In this document: positions 6,610 to 16,049 of the stretch, one piece after another
Layout: each line of letters starts with the position of its first letter
Numbering within the stretch: position 1 is the stretch's first letter
Assembly: GCF_036010485.1 (NCBI RefSeq)
Contig: NZ_CP108568.1
Span: 2,502,001 to 2,566,000 of the forward strand
From: Streptomyces sp. NBC_01198
GTDB lineage: Bacteria; Actinomycetota; Actinomycetes; Streptomycetales; Streptomycetaceae
Length of the DNA stretch: 64,000 nucleotides
Reading direction: 5' to 3'
Made by a program: the position numbers and the translations under genes
The notes under the pieces: generated by a model
Database searches by the model: none
Told to the model about the DNA's origin: nothing
The model's input: only the letters and a program-made list of their open reading frames with translations

Positions 6610-8766
6610 TCATCCGCCAGGGCTCTCCAAGACGTGCCACCAGGACTCGAACCAGTCGGCGGTCTCCTGGCGCTGCTCTTCCGGCTGGGCGTACAACGGG
6701 CTGTCGCCGCCCTCCTCGGGGAGGTAGAAGTACGAGGTCAGGACGGTGGTGCGACCACTGAGCAGGTAGAGGACGGCCAAGGGCAGCCCGGCCGATTCCC
6801 GTACCTCGATGGTGACGTCCACGGGAGTGCCCCGCAGCGGCTCGGTCATCAGTCGCAAGGCGGTGCGGGTGTCCTGCGCCGCTGACGTGGGCGCAGCCGG
6901 CGCCGGTTCGCTCTGCCAGGTGGCGAGCACGAGCCGCACGCGCAGCGAGGCCGGAGACAGGTCGCCGCGGGAGATGCGGGTGAGCTGCGGCGACAGCGCG
7001 TTCAGCAGGGGGCCCGCGTGCGGGAGGAGCGCGTCGACAGTGATGTGGTCGACCTCGAACGCCGCGGCCATCGCGGCGATGAGGTCGATCTCGGGGCCGC
7101 CATCCAGGCCCGGCGGCCCGACCGCGGGGACGGGGTGGCCCGCGGCGCCGGGGTCGTCCGGACCGGGGCGCGGGGGCGCGGTTTCCGGCGCGCTCGGAGC
7201 GACCGCTTCGTCCGCCTCCACGCTGCGGGGGGCAGGGTCCTCGCCGGTGCGGGTGGCAAGGTCGGTGATCTCGGCGAAAGGTGCGGCGGAGGCGATGCCG
7301 CGCCCCGGCTCCCCCACCCGGATGGCGACGAAGTCGCCGCTGGCGGAGCGGGGCGCGGCCAGATACGCGCCGAGCGAGGTCTTCACGATCTGCTGGACTG
7401 CGGTGATGTCGCCGCGCAGCCGGCCGCCAAGCAGCATGTCGCGGACCCCGGGCAGGTAGCGGAACTCGAAGCGTGCCATGTCCGTGGCCGCGGTGGCCTG
7501 CCAGGCTTCGAGCAGGCCGCCGAGCGCCACTTCCGCGAGGTGCCCGTGGTCCGCCTCGGGCAGCATGACGTGCCGTACGAGGTTCATCACCGGCAAGGTG
7601 AGCGGTACGGCGGCCAGGTAGCCGGCCAGTTCCCGCGCGGTCGGCGAGGCGCTGTCCTCGAACCGGCGCAGCGCCTGCAGCGGCGTCTGCGGCGGCGCTT
7701 CGCCGGGGCCGGGCGGCGGTGCGGGGTGGTCGTCCAACGGCAGGCACGACATCTGGTGCCAGCCTCCGTCGCCGCCGACCAGGGCCGCAAGGGCCGCCAG
7801 CGACGAGGGCAGGGTGTCCACGACGGGAAGAACGGTACGCGGCGCGGTGCGCGACCGTCCGGCACGGCGGCGGGCCAGCGAGGTGGGCGCCACCTGCCAG
7901 GACGCGGTCGGCGACGCGGGCGAGGTGACGCGGAGCAACTGGGGTGCGGGACGGATCGCGGTCTGTGGCCACAGGCGTTCGGGCAGCAGGTCGAGCAGCG
8001 CCACTGCGCTGTGCGCGCTCCAGCGCTTGATCACGGCACGGAGTCGCGGGTGCTCCCAGACCTCGTGGACGGTGTCGGTGACCAGCAGGATCAGGCTGTG
8101 GCCGCCGGAGACGAGCTCCCGCGGGTCGCGCGCGGCTCCGCCGGGCGTGGCCGACACCGTGAAGGGCGTGCCGTCCGCAACGGCGGCGGGGCGCAGGAAC
8201 CAGAGCCGGACGGTACGGAACAGCCCCGTCTGAAGCAGGACTTTGTGCAGGTCGGCAGCCAGCGCCCGCCACAGCGCCATGGAGTGGTGGGTGTCCACGA
8301 CGAGGGTGAGGTCGAGCCACCTGCGGCGGGCCGGGCGCATGACCGGTATCAGGATCCCCTGCTCGATGCCGGCCGCCGCGGTGCGGCCCTCGTCCAGTTC
8401 GAGGGGGTTGCCGGGGATCCGGCGCGCGCCGAGGGGGCGCAGCGCGCGCATGACGCCGAGGGGGTCGTCCAGCCAGGGGGCGTGGGCCACGCGTACGGGC
8501 ACGCCCCGGGCGGCGATGGCCCGCGGTGCGGTGGACGCTCCGGATGGCGGTGGCAGCACGGACGGCGCCGCCGGTTGGGTCGCGGCATACAGCGGTGTGG
8601 GCGTGGGCGGCAGGGTGCCGGCGGCTGGCTGCGACTCGGGTGGCGGGACCGTCGGGGTCCCGCCGGCTCGGCCGGCGGTGCGCGGCCGGGGCGGGACGAT
8701 GCCTGCCAGCCAGAGGATGTCGGCGACTTCCTCCGGCCCGATGTCCGTACGCCGCGGGTGTGTCAT
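6610..8766 (-). CDS. SAV_2336-type vWA-like protein of a MoxR/VMAP conflict system
   Basis: A 718-residue protein opening with a short SAV_2336-like N-terminal motif (IGPEEVADILWLAGIV), then a Pro/Ala/Thr-rich linker to about residue 95. A vWA-like Rossmann domain follows (about 140-290): DLTLVVDTHHSMALWRAL is the metal-site strand, though its DxSxS is degenerate (DTHHS), and SLILLVTDTVHEVW is a later strand. A helical region with an FEFRYLPGVRDMLLGG segment follows, typical of actinobacterial SAV_2336 proteins. It is probably the vWA adaptor of a ternary MoxR-vWA-VMAP system. It starts 7 bp after the MoxR gene, so the two are co-translated or at least co-transcribed. Ribosome binding site is weak. 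Assignment rests on motif recall. Confidence 0.7.
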   Translation of the reverse strand: MTHPRRTDIGPEEVADILWLAGIVPPRPRTAGRAGGTPTVPPPESQPAAGTLPPTPTPLYAATQPAAPSVLPPPSGASTAPRAIAARGVPVRVAHAPWLDDPLGVMRALRPLGARRIPGNPLELDEGRTAAAGIEQGILIPVMRPARRRWLDLTLVVDTHHSMALWRALAADLHKVLLQTGLFRTVRLWFLRPAAVADGTPFTVSATPGGAARDPRELVSGGHSLILLVTDTVHEVWEHPRLRAVIKRWSAHSAVALLDLLPERLWPQTAIRPAPQLLRVTSPASPTASWQVAPTSLARRRAGRSRTAPRTVLPVVDTLPSSLAALAALVGGDGGWHQMSCLPLDDHPAPPPGPGEAPPQTPLQALRRFEDSASPTARELAGYLAAVPLTLPVMNLVRHVMLPEADHGHLAEVALGGLLEAWQATAATDMARFEFRYLPGVRDMLLGGRLRGDITAVQQIVKTSLGAYLAAPRSASGDFVAIRVGEPGRGIASAAPFAEITDLATRTGEDPAPRSVEADEAVAPSAPETAPPRPGPDDPGAAGHPVPAVGPPGLDGGPEIDLIAAMAAAFEVDHITVDALLPHAGPLLNALSPQLTRISRGDLSPASLRVRLVLATWQSEPAPAAPTSAAQDTRTALRLMTEPLRGTPVDVTIEVRESAGLPLAVLYLLSGRTTVLTSYFYLPEEGGDSPLYAQPEEQRQETADWFESWWHVLESPGG

Positions 8767-8773
8767 CGGCGGG

Positions 8774-9814
8774 TCACAGCTCGGGGGCTCCCGTCAGGTG
8801 CTGGAGGATCGCGTCCAGCAGCCGTTCGGCGTCGGCCGGGCCCTCCCATACGCGGCTGAGGCGGAGTTGAATGGCGTTGAGCAGTTGGTCGGTGGCGAGG
8901 TCGCCCTCGGTCCGCCGTTCCAGGAAGGCCTCGATCAGGTCGCTCTGGGCGTCCGGGTCGATCTCCAGACGGTTCCTGACGATCTGTTCGAGCTTTCCGC
9001 GAGTCGGCGGCTGGATCTGCAGGTGGATGCAGCGACGCCTGAAGGCCGGGGGGAAGTCGCGTTCCCCGTTGCTGGTCAGCACGATGATCGGGAAGGCCGC
9101 GCAGCGCACCCAGCCGCGGTCCACGTGGGCGGTGGGGTCGGGGCTGTCGGCGGTGCCAACCCGCGGATGCGGCTCCTGGCGTGCGGCCCTGGCCAGTTCG
9201 ATGACCTCGAAGGCGCCTTCCTCGAACACCGTCAGCAGGTCGTTGGGCAGGTCGATGTCGCCCTTGTCGATCTCGTCGACGAGCAGGACCCGGGGGTCCT
9301 CCTGCGGGACGAGCGCGGTGCCGAGCGGCCCGAGGCGGACGTATCCGGCTGTCGATTCGGTCTCGCGCGGGGCGTGGGCCGTCCGCGTCGCGTCGGTGCT
9401 CCTCGTCTCCAGCGCCGCGAGGTTGGCGTCGTGAAGCCGGCCGATGGCGTCGTAATGGTAGAGGCCGTCGGTCAGGCTGGTACGGCTGGTGACGGGCCAG
9501 CGCAGTACGGGTCCCAGCCCGAGGTCGGCCGCGATACTGAAGGCCAGCGTCGACTTGCCCACCCCGGGCTTTCCGGTGACCAGCAGCGGGCGGCGCAGGT
9601 ACAGCGCGGTGTTGACGATGTCGGTCTCCGCGTCGTCGGGGATGTAGCCCTGGCCGCGCCGCAGGGTCTCCTGCCAGGCGGGGCCGGTGCGCGCGGGCCG
9701 GTGCTCGCGTTCGGGGCTGCCGGTGAACTGCCGCCACGGCGGGATGTGCGACCGCAGGCGTGCCAGCCGCTCGTGCGTGCTTCCCGCACCCCGGTAGATC
9801 CACCAGTCCTCCAC
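8774..9814 (-). CDS. MoxR-type AAA+ ATPase
   Basis: A 346-residue AAA+ ATPase with Walker A GKPGVGKST (81-89), Walker B in VLLVDEIDKGDIDLP, and a sensor region in FPIIVLTSNGERDFPPAF followed by the RRCIHLQIQ strand where MoxR proteins have the arginine finger. MoxR ATPases act as chaperones that activate a partner, usually a vWA-domain protein; the next gene encodes exactly such a partner. A GTG start at 9814 is preceded by AGGAGAGGG. Upstream, 60 bp away, is the caspase-like gene, giving the order caspase-VMAP, MoxR, vWA of a predicted ternary conflict system. The substrate and trigger are not known. Confidence 0.88.
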   Translation of the reverse strand: MEDWWIYRGAGSTHERLARLRSHIPPWRQFTGSPEREHRPARTGPAWQETLRRGQGYIPDDAETDIVNTALYLRRPLLVTGKPGVGKSTLAFSIAADLGLGPVLRWPVTSRTSLTDGLYHYDAIGRLHDANLAALETRSTDATRTAHAPRETESTAGYVRLGPLGTALVPQEDPRVLLVDEIDKGDIDLPNDLLTVFEEGAFEVIELARAARQEPHPRVGTADSPDPTAHVDRGWVRCAAFPIIVLTSNGERDFPPAFRRRCIHLQIQPPTRGKLEQIVRNRLEIDPDAQSDLIEAFLERRTEGDLATDQLLNAIQLRLSRVWEGPADAERLLDAILQHLTGAPEL

Positions 9815-9874
9815 GTTGCCCTCTCCTGTCGTGCCGATCGGTTCGTCCAGGCGGCGGCCGCGCTCGCCGTGGTG

Positions 9875-11884
9875 TCATCCCAATCGCCGGGGTGACTCCG
9901 GTTCGCTGTCCGGCTCGTCCCACAGCACGGCCAGCGGGTGGCGCCAGCTCTGCTGCTGCGAGGACGCCGCACTGCCTTCGAGCCGCAGCCGCCGCAGCCG
10001 GTCGGGCAGCGCCTTGAGGTCAAGCCACGGGCTGTCGCCGGTGAGGGCCGCCACCAGTCCCCCGTCCGCCGAACGTGTCCGCGGTGGGCCACCGCGCCGC
10101 CACACCGCGACGGGCACGCCCGCGTCGAGGGCCGCGTTCAGAGCGGTGTCGGTGTCCTGCCGACCGCCCTCCACCAGCAGACAGACCGGCAGCCGGTCGG
10201 CCTGGAGCTGGTCGCCGAGTCTCTGCGGGACCGCGTCGGCCTGGAGCACCAGGACGGGCCTGCGGGGGGTGTCCGCGTCCGCGGTGAAGGGCTGCCAGCT
10301 CCCACCGCGGTTGGACTGCAGCCATTGCCAGCGTTCTCGCCACTGGGCGAGAGTGCCGTCGCGTTCCGCGGGGCTGCACACGAGGACGGCGTGACGATGG
10401 CCGAGCAGGTACGGCGAACGGCCCCCGGCGACCGCCCAGTTCTCGAACTCCTCAGTGAGCAGGCCGTAAGGGACGCTGAACACCAGCCGGGCGACGCCGG
10501 GCCGGCCGACGCCGGCCGCCGAGGCGTCCAGCAGGCCTGACAGTCGGCCGCGGACGGCGTCCAGGCCCAGTGCCGTGTCCGACCGCCACACAGGCTCGAA
10601 GGCGCCGTCGTCGTCGCTCCGCCACACGTGCGTGAGGAACGCGCCAGGGAGGGCGGACTCGGTCAGCCGGACGTACAGCGTCGGCGCGGGCGCGGGTCTG
10701 ACCGGCGCAGGCGGGATCGGCCGGGCGCCGAGGCGTTCGCGAGTGACGTCCACCCACGCGTCGAGCGCGTCGCCCCACGGCCGGTCGTCCGCGTGCGCCG
10801 CGACGTGGCGGAGGAACAGCAGCGCCAGGGAGGCCCCGTGGCGCCCCTGATAGCCGTCCAGCACGCGTACGACCTCGGTGAGTTCGTCGTCCGGCAGGCC
10901 GGGGGTGGCCGGCAGGGCGCATTCGGCCTGTTTGAAGGCCCACTGGTAGGCCTCGAAGGCATACGCGGGCAGGGCGCGGCCGACGACGAGCGGCCCCAGC
11001 TGATTCCACCCCACCTGGTCCAGCGCGGGGCTTCCGTCGGGGGCGGGTCCGTCGGTCCCGGTGGCGGTGTCCCAATGGTCGCCGAAGAGCGAGGACCCAT
11101 CCCAGTTGCGGTTGATGACGAACTGCGGCCGCTGACCCCGCAACGCCGCGAGGGTGCCCTGCACCCGGCGTGCCGTCTCCACCAGCACGGGGACGCTCTC
11201 GGCGACCGTCATGGTCTCCAACTGCTCCAACAGGGTGTGGGTGAACATGCCCGCGCTGCGGTCCCGCATGTTGCGCGCGGTCTCCCCCTCCCCTGCCGCG
11301 TACAGCACGAACTGCCTGCGGCCGGGCACCTTCCCGCTAAATGGCGGATCCCGTACCGGCCAGCGGAGTCTGTTGTTCCGGCGCCGGTCGACACGGCAAG
11401 TGTCGGAGATCGCGACCTGGCTCGGGAAGCGGCCCCGGTCGACCATGTCGGACTCCCAGAAGCGCAGAAGGCTCTGCAGGTTGCAGTGGTGCATGTTCCT
11501 GGCCGTCGCGTCGCCGCACGGCAGCAGCGCCTCGTTGCGCTCGTTGAGGAATCCGTGGCCGGCCCAGAAGATCCACAGCAGGTCCCCGTCGCAGGCGGGG
11601 AGATCGTCGACGGCCGCGTCGTAGATGTCGTTCTCGGTCGGCGGCCTGCTGGTCAGCGGACCCAACTCGGGCTGCCCGCCGGTGCGGGCGTCCGGGGACA
11701 GGAACAGCCGCACGTTCCTGACCGGTACCTGCCCGGGGCGGGTCAGCCAGGTCGCAAAGCCGACGGCGTCCGCCACCGCTCCAGGCAGCCGCCAGTCCGG
11801 GCCGACGGCATAGTCCTCGATGCCGACGACCAGCGCGTACATGCGGGAGGGATCGACGTCGGGCACCGGCTCGGCCGAGGTCAC
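9875..11884 (-). CDS. Caspase-like protease with VMAP-C-like C-terminal domain
   Basis: A 669-residue protein. Residues 15-240 are a caspase/peptidase C14 domain: MYALVVGIEDY opens the fold, the catalytic His is His110 (FWAGHGF) and the catalytic Cys is Cys163 (VAISDTCRVD). The middle is helical. The last ~230 residues (ARLVFSVPYGLLTEEFENW, LVCSPAERDGTLAQWRERW, PVAVWRRGG) resemble the C-terminal VMAP domain that couples effectors to MoxR-vWA modules. A GTG start at 11884 overlaps the upstream lipase stop by 4 bp (GTGA), so translation is coupled. By analogy with predicted actinobacterial conflict systems, cleavage of self proteins on a trigger would give dormancy or death; this is inference. 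Confidence 0.82.
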   Translation of the reverse strand: MTSAEPVPDVDPSRMYALVVGIEDYAVGPDWRLPGAVADAVGFATWLTRPGQVPVRNVRLFLSPDARTGGQPELGPLTSRPPTENDIYDAAVDDLPACDGDLLWIFWAGHGFLNERNEALLPCGDATARNMHHCNLQSLLRFWESDMVDRGRFPSQVAISDTCRVDRRRNNRLRWPVRDPPFSGKVPGRRQFVLYAAGEGETARNMRDRSAGMFTHTLLEQLETMTVAESVPVLVETARRVQGTLAALRGQRPQFVINRNWDGSSLFGDHWDTATGTDGPAPDGSPALDQVGWNQLGPLVVGRALPAYAFEAYQWAFKQAECALPATPGLPDDELTEVVRVLDGYQGRHGASLALLFLRHVAAHADDRPWGDALDAWVDVTRERLGARPIPPAPVRPAPAPTLYVRLTESALPGAFLTHVWRSDDDGAFEPVWRSDTALGLDAVRGRLSGLLDASAAGVGRPGVARLVFSVPYGLLTEEFENWAVAGGRSPYLLGHRHAVLVCSPAERDGTLAQWRERWQWLQSNRGGSWQPFTADADTPRRPVLVLQADAVPQRLGDQLQADRLPVCLLVEGGRQDTDTALNAALDAGVPVAVWRRGGPPRTRSADGGLVAALTGDSPWLDLKALPDRLRRLRLEGSAASSQQQSWRHPLAVLWDEPDSEPESPRRLG

Positions 11885-13125
11885 CCGGTGGTCCCCGGAT
11901 CCAGTGCCTCGGCCATCGCCTGGTAGACCGCATCGTTCTTCCAGTAGGCGCTGTGGGACAGTGGGAAGGGCTGGCGGCTGGACACCTCCCGGTCGGTGAC
12001 CCGTACGTCGCCGACGAAGACGGGCTCGGCACGGAACGCCAGCAGGTCCTGCCGGTCGTAGACGTTCAGCCAGCGCGGGAAACCGGGCGGCAGCGGAGAA
12101 CCGGGATCGAGGGCGGCCAGCGCCCCACACTCGTGGAGGAAGGGCGCCTGGGAGCCCACCGTGACCAGCAGGGCGACGTGCTCCAGCGGTGTGCGGCGGG
12201 CGGCCGCCATCGCCAGCAGGTCGACGGCGGCGATCCCGCCCAGGCTGTGGGCGAGGACGACGGTCGGCGTGGCGCGCGCCGAGATGATGCCGAGCAGGTG
12301 GTCTCGCAGGGCCTCCCCCCGGGCCTGGTACCGCAGAATGTCCCCCAGGGCGGGCGCCGACCCGTACGTCATCGGCTGGCGCCAGTGGTTGAGCGCGGGC
12401 TGTACGGCGACCCGCAGCGCCAGGGTCCCCAGCACGGCCGCCACCCGCTCGCCGGGCCAGCGCCCGATGCCGCCCAGGGCGCCGGCCACCGACTCGACCA
12501 GCCGCTCGCGCTCCTCCGCGGTGACCACCGCTTGGTCGTCGGCCTCCGCCAGAAGCCGGGCCGTCACCGCGCGGGCGGTGCGGTAGGTGAGTTCGGCGAC
12601 CGTGGGCCCGCTGTCCGCCGAGGCGCAGGCCTCGGTGAACTCCGCCGAGCCGGCCACGAACCGCGCCGCTTCGGGCAGCGCCTGCGCAAGTCCGGTCGCC
12701 TGCAGAGCCGTTGCCAGCTCCCCGCCCTCCTCCGCTTGCGCCTCGGAGTCGGAAAGGGCCGTGAGGTCGTCGGCGACGGCCTGCCCTGCCGGATCGATTC
12801 CCGGCGGTGGACCGGCCCCCTCCGGATCCTCGGGCAGCCGCGCGAGCACCCGCAGTTCGCACAGCGGATCGGCCAGCAGCAGTGACCAGGCGGCAACGTC
12901 CTCGTCCACCGGCTCGGTGCGGCCCGCCGGGGCCCGGCTGGAACGGCCGCGGCCCGGGACCGACTTCAGTCCGCCGGTGACGGTCGCGCCGAACTCGGCC
13001 CCCCAGAAGTACGCCTCGACCTCGGCGCCGGGAAAGTGCGCCGCCAGGCTGCTCCCCACGAGAGCCGACAACTCGTCGAATTGCTTGCGCCTGACACCGG
13101 TGCCGTGCACGAACAGGATCCGCAT
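11881..13125 (-). CDS. Alpha/beta-hydrolase (lipase/esterase-like) coupled to the caspase gene
   Basis: A 414-residue alpha/beta-hydrolase. It opens with MRILFVHGTGVRRKQF (the oxyanion-hole strand HGTG), and Ser294 in VLAHSLGGIAAVDLL is the nucleophile in an AHSLG elbow. Further on, LLVTVGSQAPF and a C-terminal NDAVYQAMA region with a His complete the usual layout. There is no signal peptide, so it acts inside the cell. Four-base stop/start overlap with the caspase gene shows the two are made together, which suggests it is a second effector, perhaps acting on lipids, or a component that licenses the caspase. GGGGGG lies at ribosome-binding distance from the ATG at 13125. Confidence 0.8.
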   Translation of the reverse strand: MRILFVHGTGVRRKQFDELSALVGSSLAAHFPGAEVEAYFWGAEFGATVTGGLKSVPGRGRSSRAPAGRTEPVDEDVAAWSLLLADPLCELRVLARLPEDPEGAGPPPGIDPAGQAVADDLTALSDSEAQAEEGGELATALQATGLAQALPEAARFVAGSAEFTEACASADSGPTVAELTYRTARAVTARLLAEADDQAVVTAEERERLVESVAGALGGIGRWPGERVAAVLGTLALRVAVQPALNHWRQPMTYGSAPALGDILRYQARGEALRDHLLGIISARATPTVVLAHSLGGIAAVDLLAMAAARRTPLEHVALLVTVGSQAPFLHECGALAALDPGSPLPPGFPRWLNVYDRQDLLAFRAEPVFVGDVRVTDREVSSRQPFPLSHSAYWKNDAVYQAMAEALDPGTTG

Positions 13126-13228
13126 TGCCCCCCCTTGCTCGGCTCCGCAGAGACGAAACTCTAGCTTCCGCCGGGCGCTGAGCAGGCGCGGTCGGCGAAT
13201 TTCGCGAATCCCCCTCGGCAGACTCCGT

Positions 13229-14113
13229 TCACTCGAGGGTCAGCGGGCCGGCCGCCTGGGACCAGCACCAGTCGAACCACCTCTGGGCCCGGCTGACGAA
13301 GACCGAATTCAGCTCGGCGGTGTTGTCCGGGCCTGAGGTGTAGGCGCGGGTCGGAGCGCTGATCCCCACCACGTCGTAGATGGCCTGCGGCTCTGCGTCG
13401 CCGAGCATCACCTCGCGCTGCAACACCTCGTAGAACGCCTGCAGGACCAGCGTCTTGTTGATGATGTAGAGCTTCTGCATGGGGGTGAACGGCACCGAGC
13501 GGAACTCGACGGACACCGCCAATTCGGGCCTGAGCTGCTCAAGGGAAGACAGGGCTGATCGCAACGAGACCAGGTGGGCACGCTGGAGCTGCAGCAGGCG
13601 CCGGCGGGGCCTGCCGTCGGAGGGATCATCGACGCGTGTCGGGAGCACGGATTCGTCGCGGTTGGGGATCAGAATCCGCAGGGTGGCTGAGCGGGGCATG
13701 GGGGTCTCCTGGGTCAACAGCCCCGGTACCACCGGGTTCAACGCGCCGGAGAGCGACTCTGTCGTCAGAGAGAAAGTGTCGAGGGTGACGTCGCGCGCGG
13801 TGAACCCTGCCGCCACACGCTCGGAGAGGATCTGGAAGGCCGGCGCCACTCGGTAGGGATCCGCCGTCCCCGATTCCCCCCAGTTCAGGACCTCCGTCCC
13901 CCAGCCCTGCCTCGAGTCGATGTAACCGTCCTTTCGGAGCTCCTGCAACGCGCGTTGCACCGTCGCACGCGACACCCCGAACCGCTGCCCGATGCCCGCA
14001 TGGTTCGGCAGTCGCGATCCGACGGGGAGCAGGCCGCTGCGGATCTCGTCCCGGAGCCTTTCCGCGACCTGCAGGTAGGGCGGAAGAGGTCCGTTGTCCA
14101 CGACATCGTCCAA
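13229..14113 (-). CDS. GntR-family regulator with an uncharacterised C-terminal domain
   Basis: A 294-residue protein. Residues 10-75 form a GntR winged helix (PPYLQVAERLRDEIRSGLLP, then GQRFGVSRATVQRALQELRKDGYI). The rest does not look like the usual FadR, HutC or aminotransferase ligand domains: it has an LRILIPNRDESVLP strand, a helix around LLQLQRAHLVSLRSALSSL, and a WFDWCWSQA end. It lies upstream of the hydrolase-caspase-MoxR-vWA genes on the same strand and is the obvious candidate regulator or sensor of that system. The start is uncertain: TTG at 14113 or GTG at 14101, neither with a strong site. Only the DNA-binding half is assigned with confidence. Confidence 0.8.
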   Translation of the reverse strand: MDDVVDNGPLPPYLQVAERLRDEIRSGLLPVGSRLPNHAGIGQRFGVSRATVQRALQELRKDGYIDSRQGWGTEVLNWGESGTADPYRVAPAFQILSERVAAGFTARDVTLDTFSLTTESLSGALNPVVPGLLTQETPMPRSATLRILIPNRDESVLPTRVDDPSDGRPRRRLLQLQRAHLVSLRSALSSLEQLRPELAVSVEFRSVPFTPMQKLYIINKTLVLQAFYEVLQREVMLGDAEPQAIYDVVGISAPTRAYTSGPDNTAELNSVFVSRAQRWFDWCWSQAAGPLTLE

Positions 14114-14264
14114 CGCGCTTCCCCGCCACCTCTGATGGTCCGGATCGAGTCCCAGGTCGTTCGGTCCGCGCGACGCACGGGGACGCCTCCTGGCACGGTC
14201 GCATCGTGCCCGGGCCCCACACGCGGTAAACGGGGGTGCGGGGGCGGCGGGGACCCGGGGGTGG

Positions 14265-15968
14265 TCAGAGGGTCGAGATCTCGGTCAGCAGGTCGTCCAG
14301 GCCCAGCGAGCCCTGGGAGAGGGCCGCCATGTGCCAGGCCTTGAGGTCGAAGCCGGCGCCGTGGCGGGCGCGGGCCGCGTCCCGGCCGGACAGCCAGACG
14401 CGCTCGCCGAGTTTGTAGCCGATGGCCTGGCCCGCCATGCCCTGGTAGCGGATGACCTCGCTCTCGACGTAGTCGGCCGAGCGGCTGCTGTGCCCGGCCA
14501 GGAACTCCTGGGCCAGGGCGGGCGTCCAGCGCTCGCCCGGGTGGAAGGGGGACTCCGGCGGGATCACCAGCTCCAGATGCATCCCGATGTCGATGACGAC
14601 GCGGATGGCCCGCATCATCTGCGCGTCCAGATAGCCCAGCCGCCGTTCGGGTTCGGTCAGGAAGCCCAGCTCGTCCATCAGGCGCTCGGCGTAGAGCGCC
14701 CAGCCCTCGGCGTTGGCGCTGACGCAGCCCACGGTGGTCTGGTAGCGGGAGAGGCTGCCGGCGACGTGTGCCCACTGGGCCAGTTGGAGGTGATGGCCGG
14801 GTACGCCCTCGTGGTACCAGGTGGTGACCAGGTCGTAGACCGGGAAGCGGGTCTCGCCCATCGTCGGCAGCCAGGTGCGGCCGGGGCGGGAGAAGTCCAG
14901 CGACGGCTCGGTGTAGTACGGGGCGGCGGCGCTGCCGGGCGGCGCGATGTGCGACTCCACCCGGCGTACTCGCTCGGCCAGTTCGAAGTGGGTGCCGTCC
15001 AGGGCGTCGATGGCCTCGTCCATCAGCGCCTGGAGCCACTGCCGGGTCTCCTCCACGCCCTCGACGGCCTGGCCGTGCTCGTCGCACCAGGCCATCGCCT
15101 CCCAGGGTGTCCCCGCGCCCGGCAGCACCTTCGCCGCCTCGGTCCGCATCTCGGCCAGCAGGCGGTGGAACTCGGCCCAGCCGTACGCGTAGGCCTCGTC
15201 CAGGTCGAGGTCGGCGCCGTTGTAGTAGCGCGCGAGGCGGCCGTAGCGTTCGCGGCCGACGACGTCCGGTGCGCCCTCGACGGCGGGGGCGTAGGTGCCG
15301 GCGAACCACTCGCGCAGCTCGGCCAGTGCGGCGGTGGCCACCGCGGCGGCCGCGGTGAGATCGTCGCGCAACTGGTCGGGGCCGGGGTCGGTGAACTCCG
15401 CGAACCAGCCGCGGCCGGTGCCGATCCACTCCGCCAACTGGCCGATGACGGCCGTGACCTGCCGGGGCCCTGCGAGCAGCTTGCGCTCCAGGCCCAGGCT
15501 CAGCGCGGCCCGGTAGCCCGCCAGCGCGTCCGGTACGGCCCGCAGCCGCCGGGCGATCGCCGCCCAGTCCTCGTCGGTGTCGGCGGGGGTGATCGTGAAG
15601 ACCTCGCGGACCCGGTGCAGCGGTGAGCTGAGGTTGCTGACCGTACGCAGCTCCTCGCCCGCCTCGTGCACCGCGAGTTCGGCGGTGAGCCGCTCGCGCA
15701 GCAGCCGGGCGCAGCGCCGCTCGGCGACGCTGTCACCGCCCGGCTGGGCTTCGGCCGCGGTCAGCGCCTCCAGCGTCGTGCGGGCGAGCCGGGCCACCGC
15801 TTCCCGACCGGCCGGGGAGAAGTCGGGGAGCCGGCCGGAGCTCTCGGCGACGCCGAGGAAGGTGCCGGTGATCGGGTCCAGTTCGACCAGGGCGTCGACG
15901 TAGGCGTCGGCGACCTGGCGGGGCAGGCGACTGCCGCCGGGGGTACGGGGGTTGGCCATGCGGGCCAT
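14265..15968 (-). CDS. DUF885 family protein, probable metallopeptidase
   Basis: A 567-residue member of the DUF885 family, whose hallmark TWYHEGVPGHHLQ (an HExxPGHH zinc-binding motif) is present. The family is related to M2/M3-type peptidases and is mostly helical; members are cytoplasmic or exported, and this one has no signal peptide. The upstream half is regularly helical (VADAYVDALVELDPITGTFLG). The start is either the ATG at 15968 or the one at 15959; the second has AGGATGG at better distance. It stands between two conflict-type loci on the same strand but is a common housekeeping-type gene in Streptomyces, so I do not tie it to them. Substrate unknown. Confidence 0.85.
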   Translation of the reverse strand: MARMANPRTPGGSRLPRQVADAYVDALVELDPITGTFLGVAESSGRLPDFSPAGREAVARLARTTLEALTAAEAQPGGDSVAERRCARLLRERLTAELAVHEAGEELRTVSNLSSPLHRVREVFTITPADTDEDWAAIARRLRAVPDALAGYRAALSLGLERKLLAGPRQVTAVIGQLAEWIGTGRGWFAEFTDPGPDQLRDDLTAAAAVATAALAELREWFAGTYAPAVEGAPDVVGRERYGRLARYYNGADLDLDEAYAYGWAEFHRLLAEMRTEAAKVLPGAGTPWEAMAWCDEHGQAVEGVEETRQWLQALMDEAIDALDGTHFELAERVRRVESHIAPPGSAAAPYYTEPSLDFSRPGRTWLPTMGETRFPVYDLVTTWYHEGVPGHHLQLAQWAHVAGSLSRYQTTVGCVSANAEGWALYAERLMDELGFLTEPERRLGYLDAQMMRAIRVVIDIGMHLELVIPPESPFHPGERWTPALAQEFLAGHSSRSADYVESEVIRYQGMAGQAIGYKLGERVWLSGRDAARARHGAGFDLKAWHMAALSQGSLGLDDLLTEISTL

Positions 15969-16049
15969 CCTGGTACGGATGCGGCCGCCGTGTCACCACC
16001 GTCTCCGCCGCGGAGAGCGCACCTCAGCGGGGCAGTCGGCGCTCCCGCG

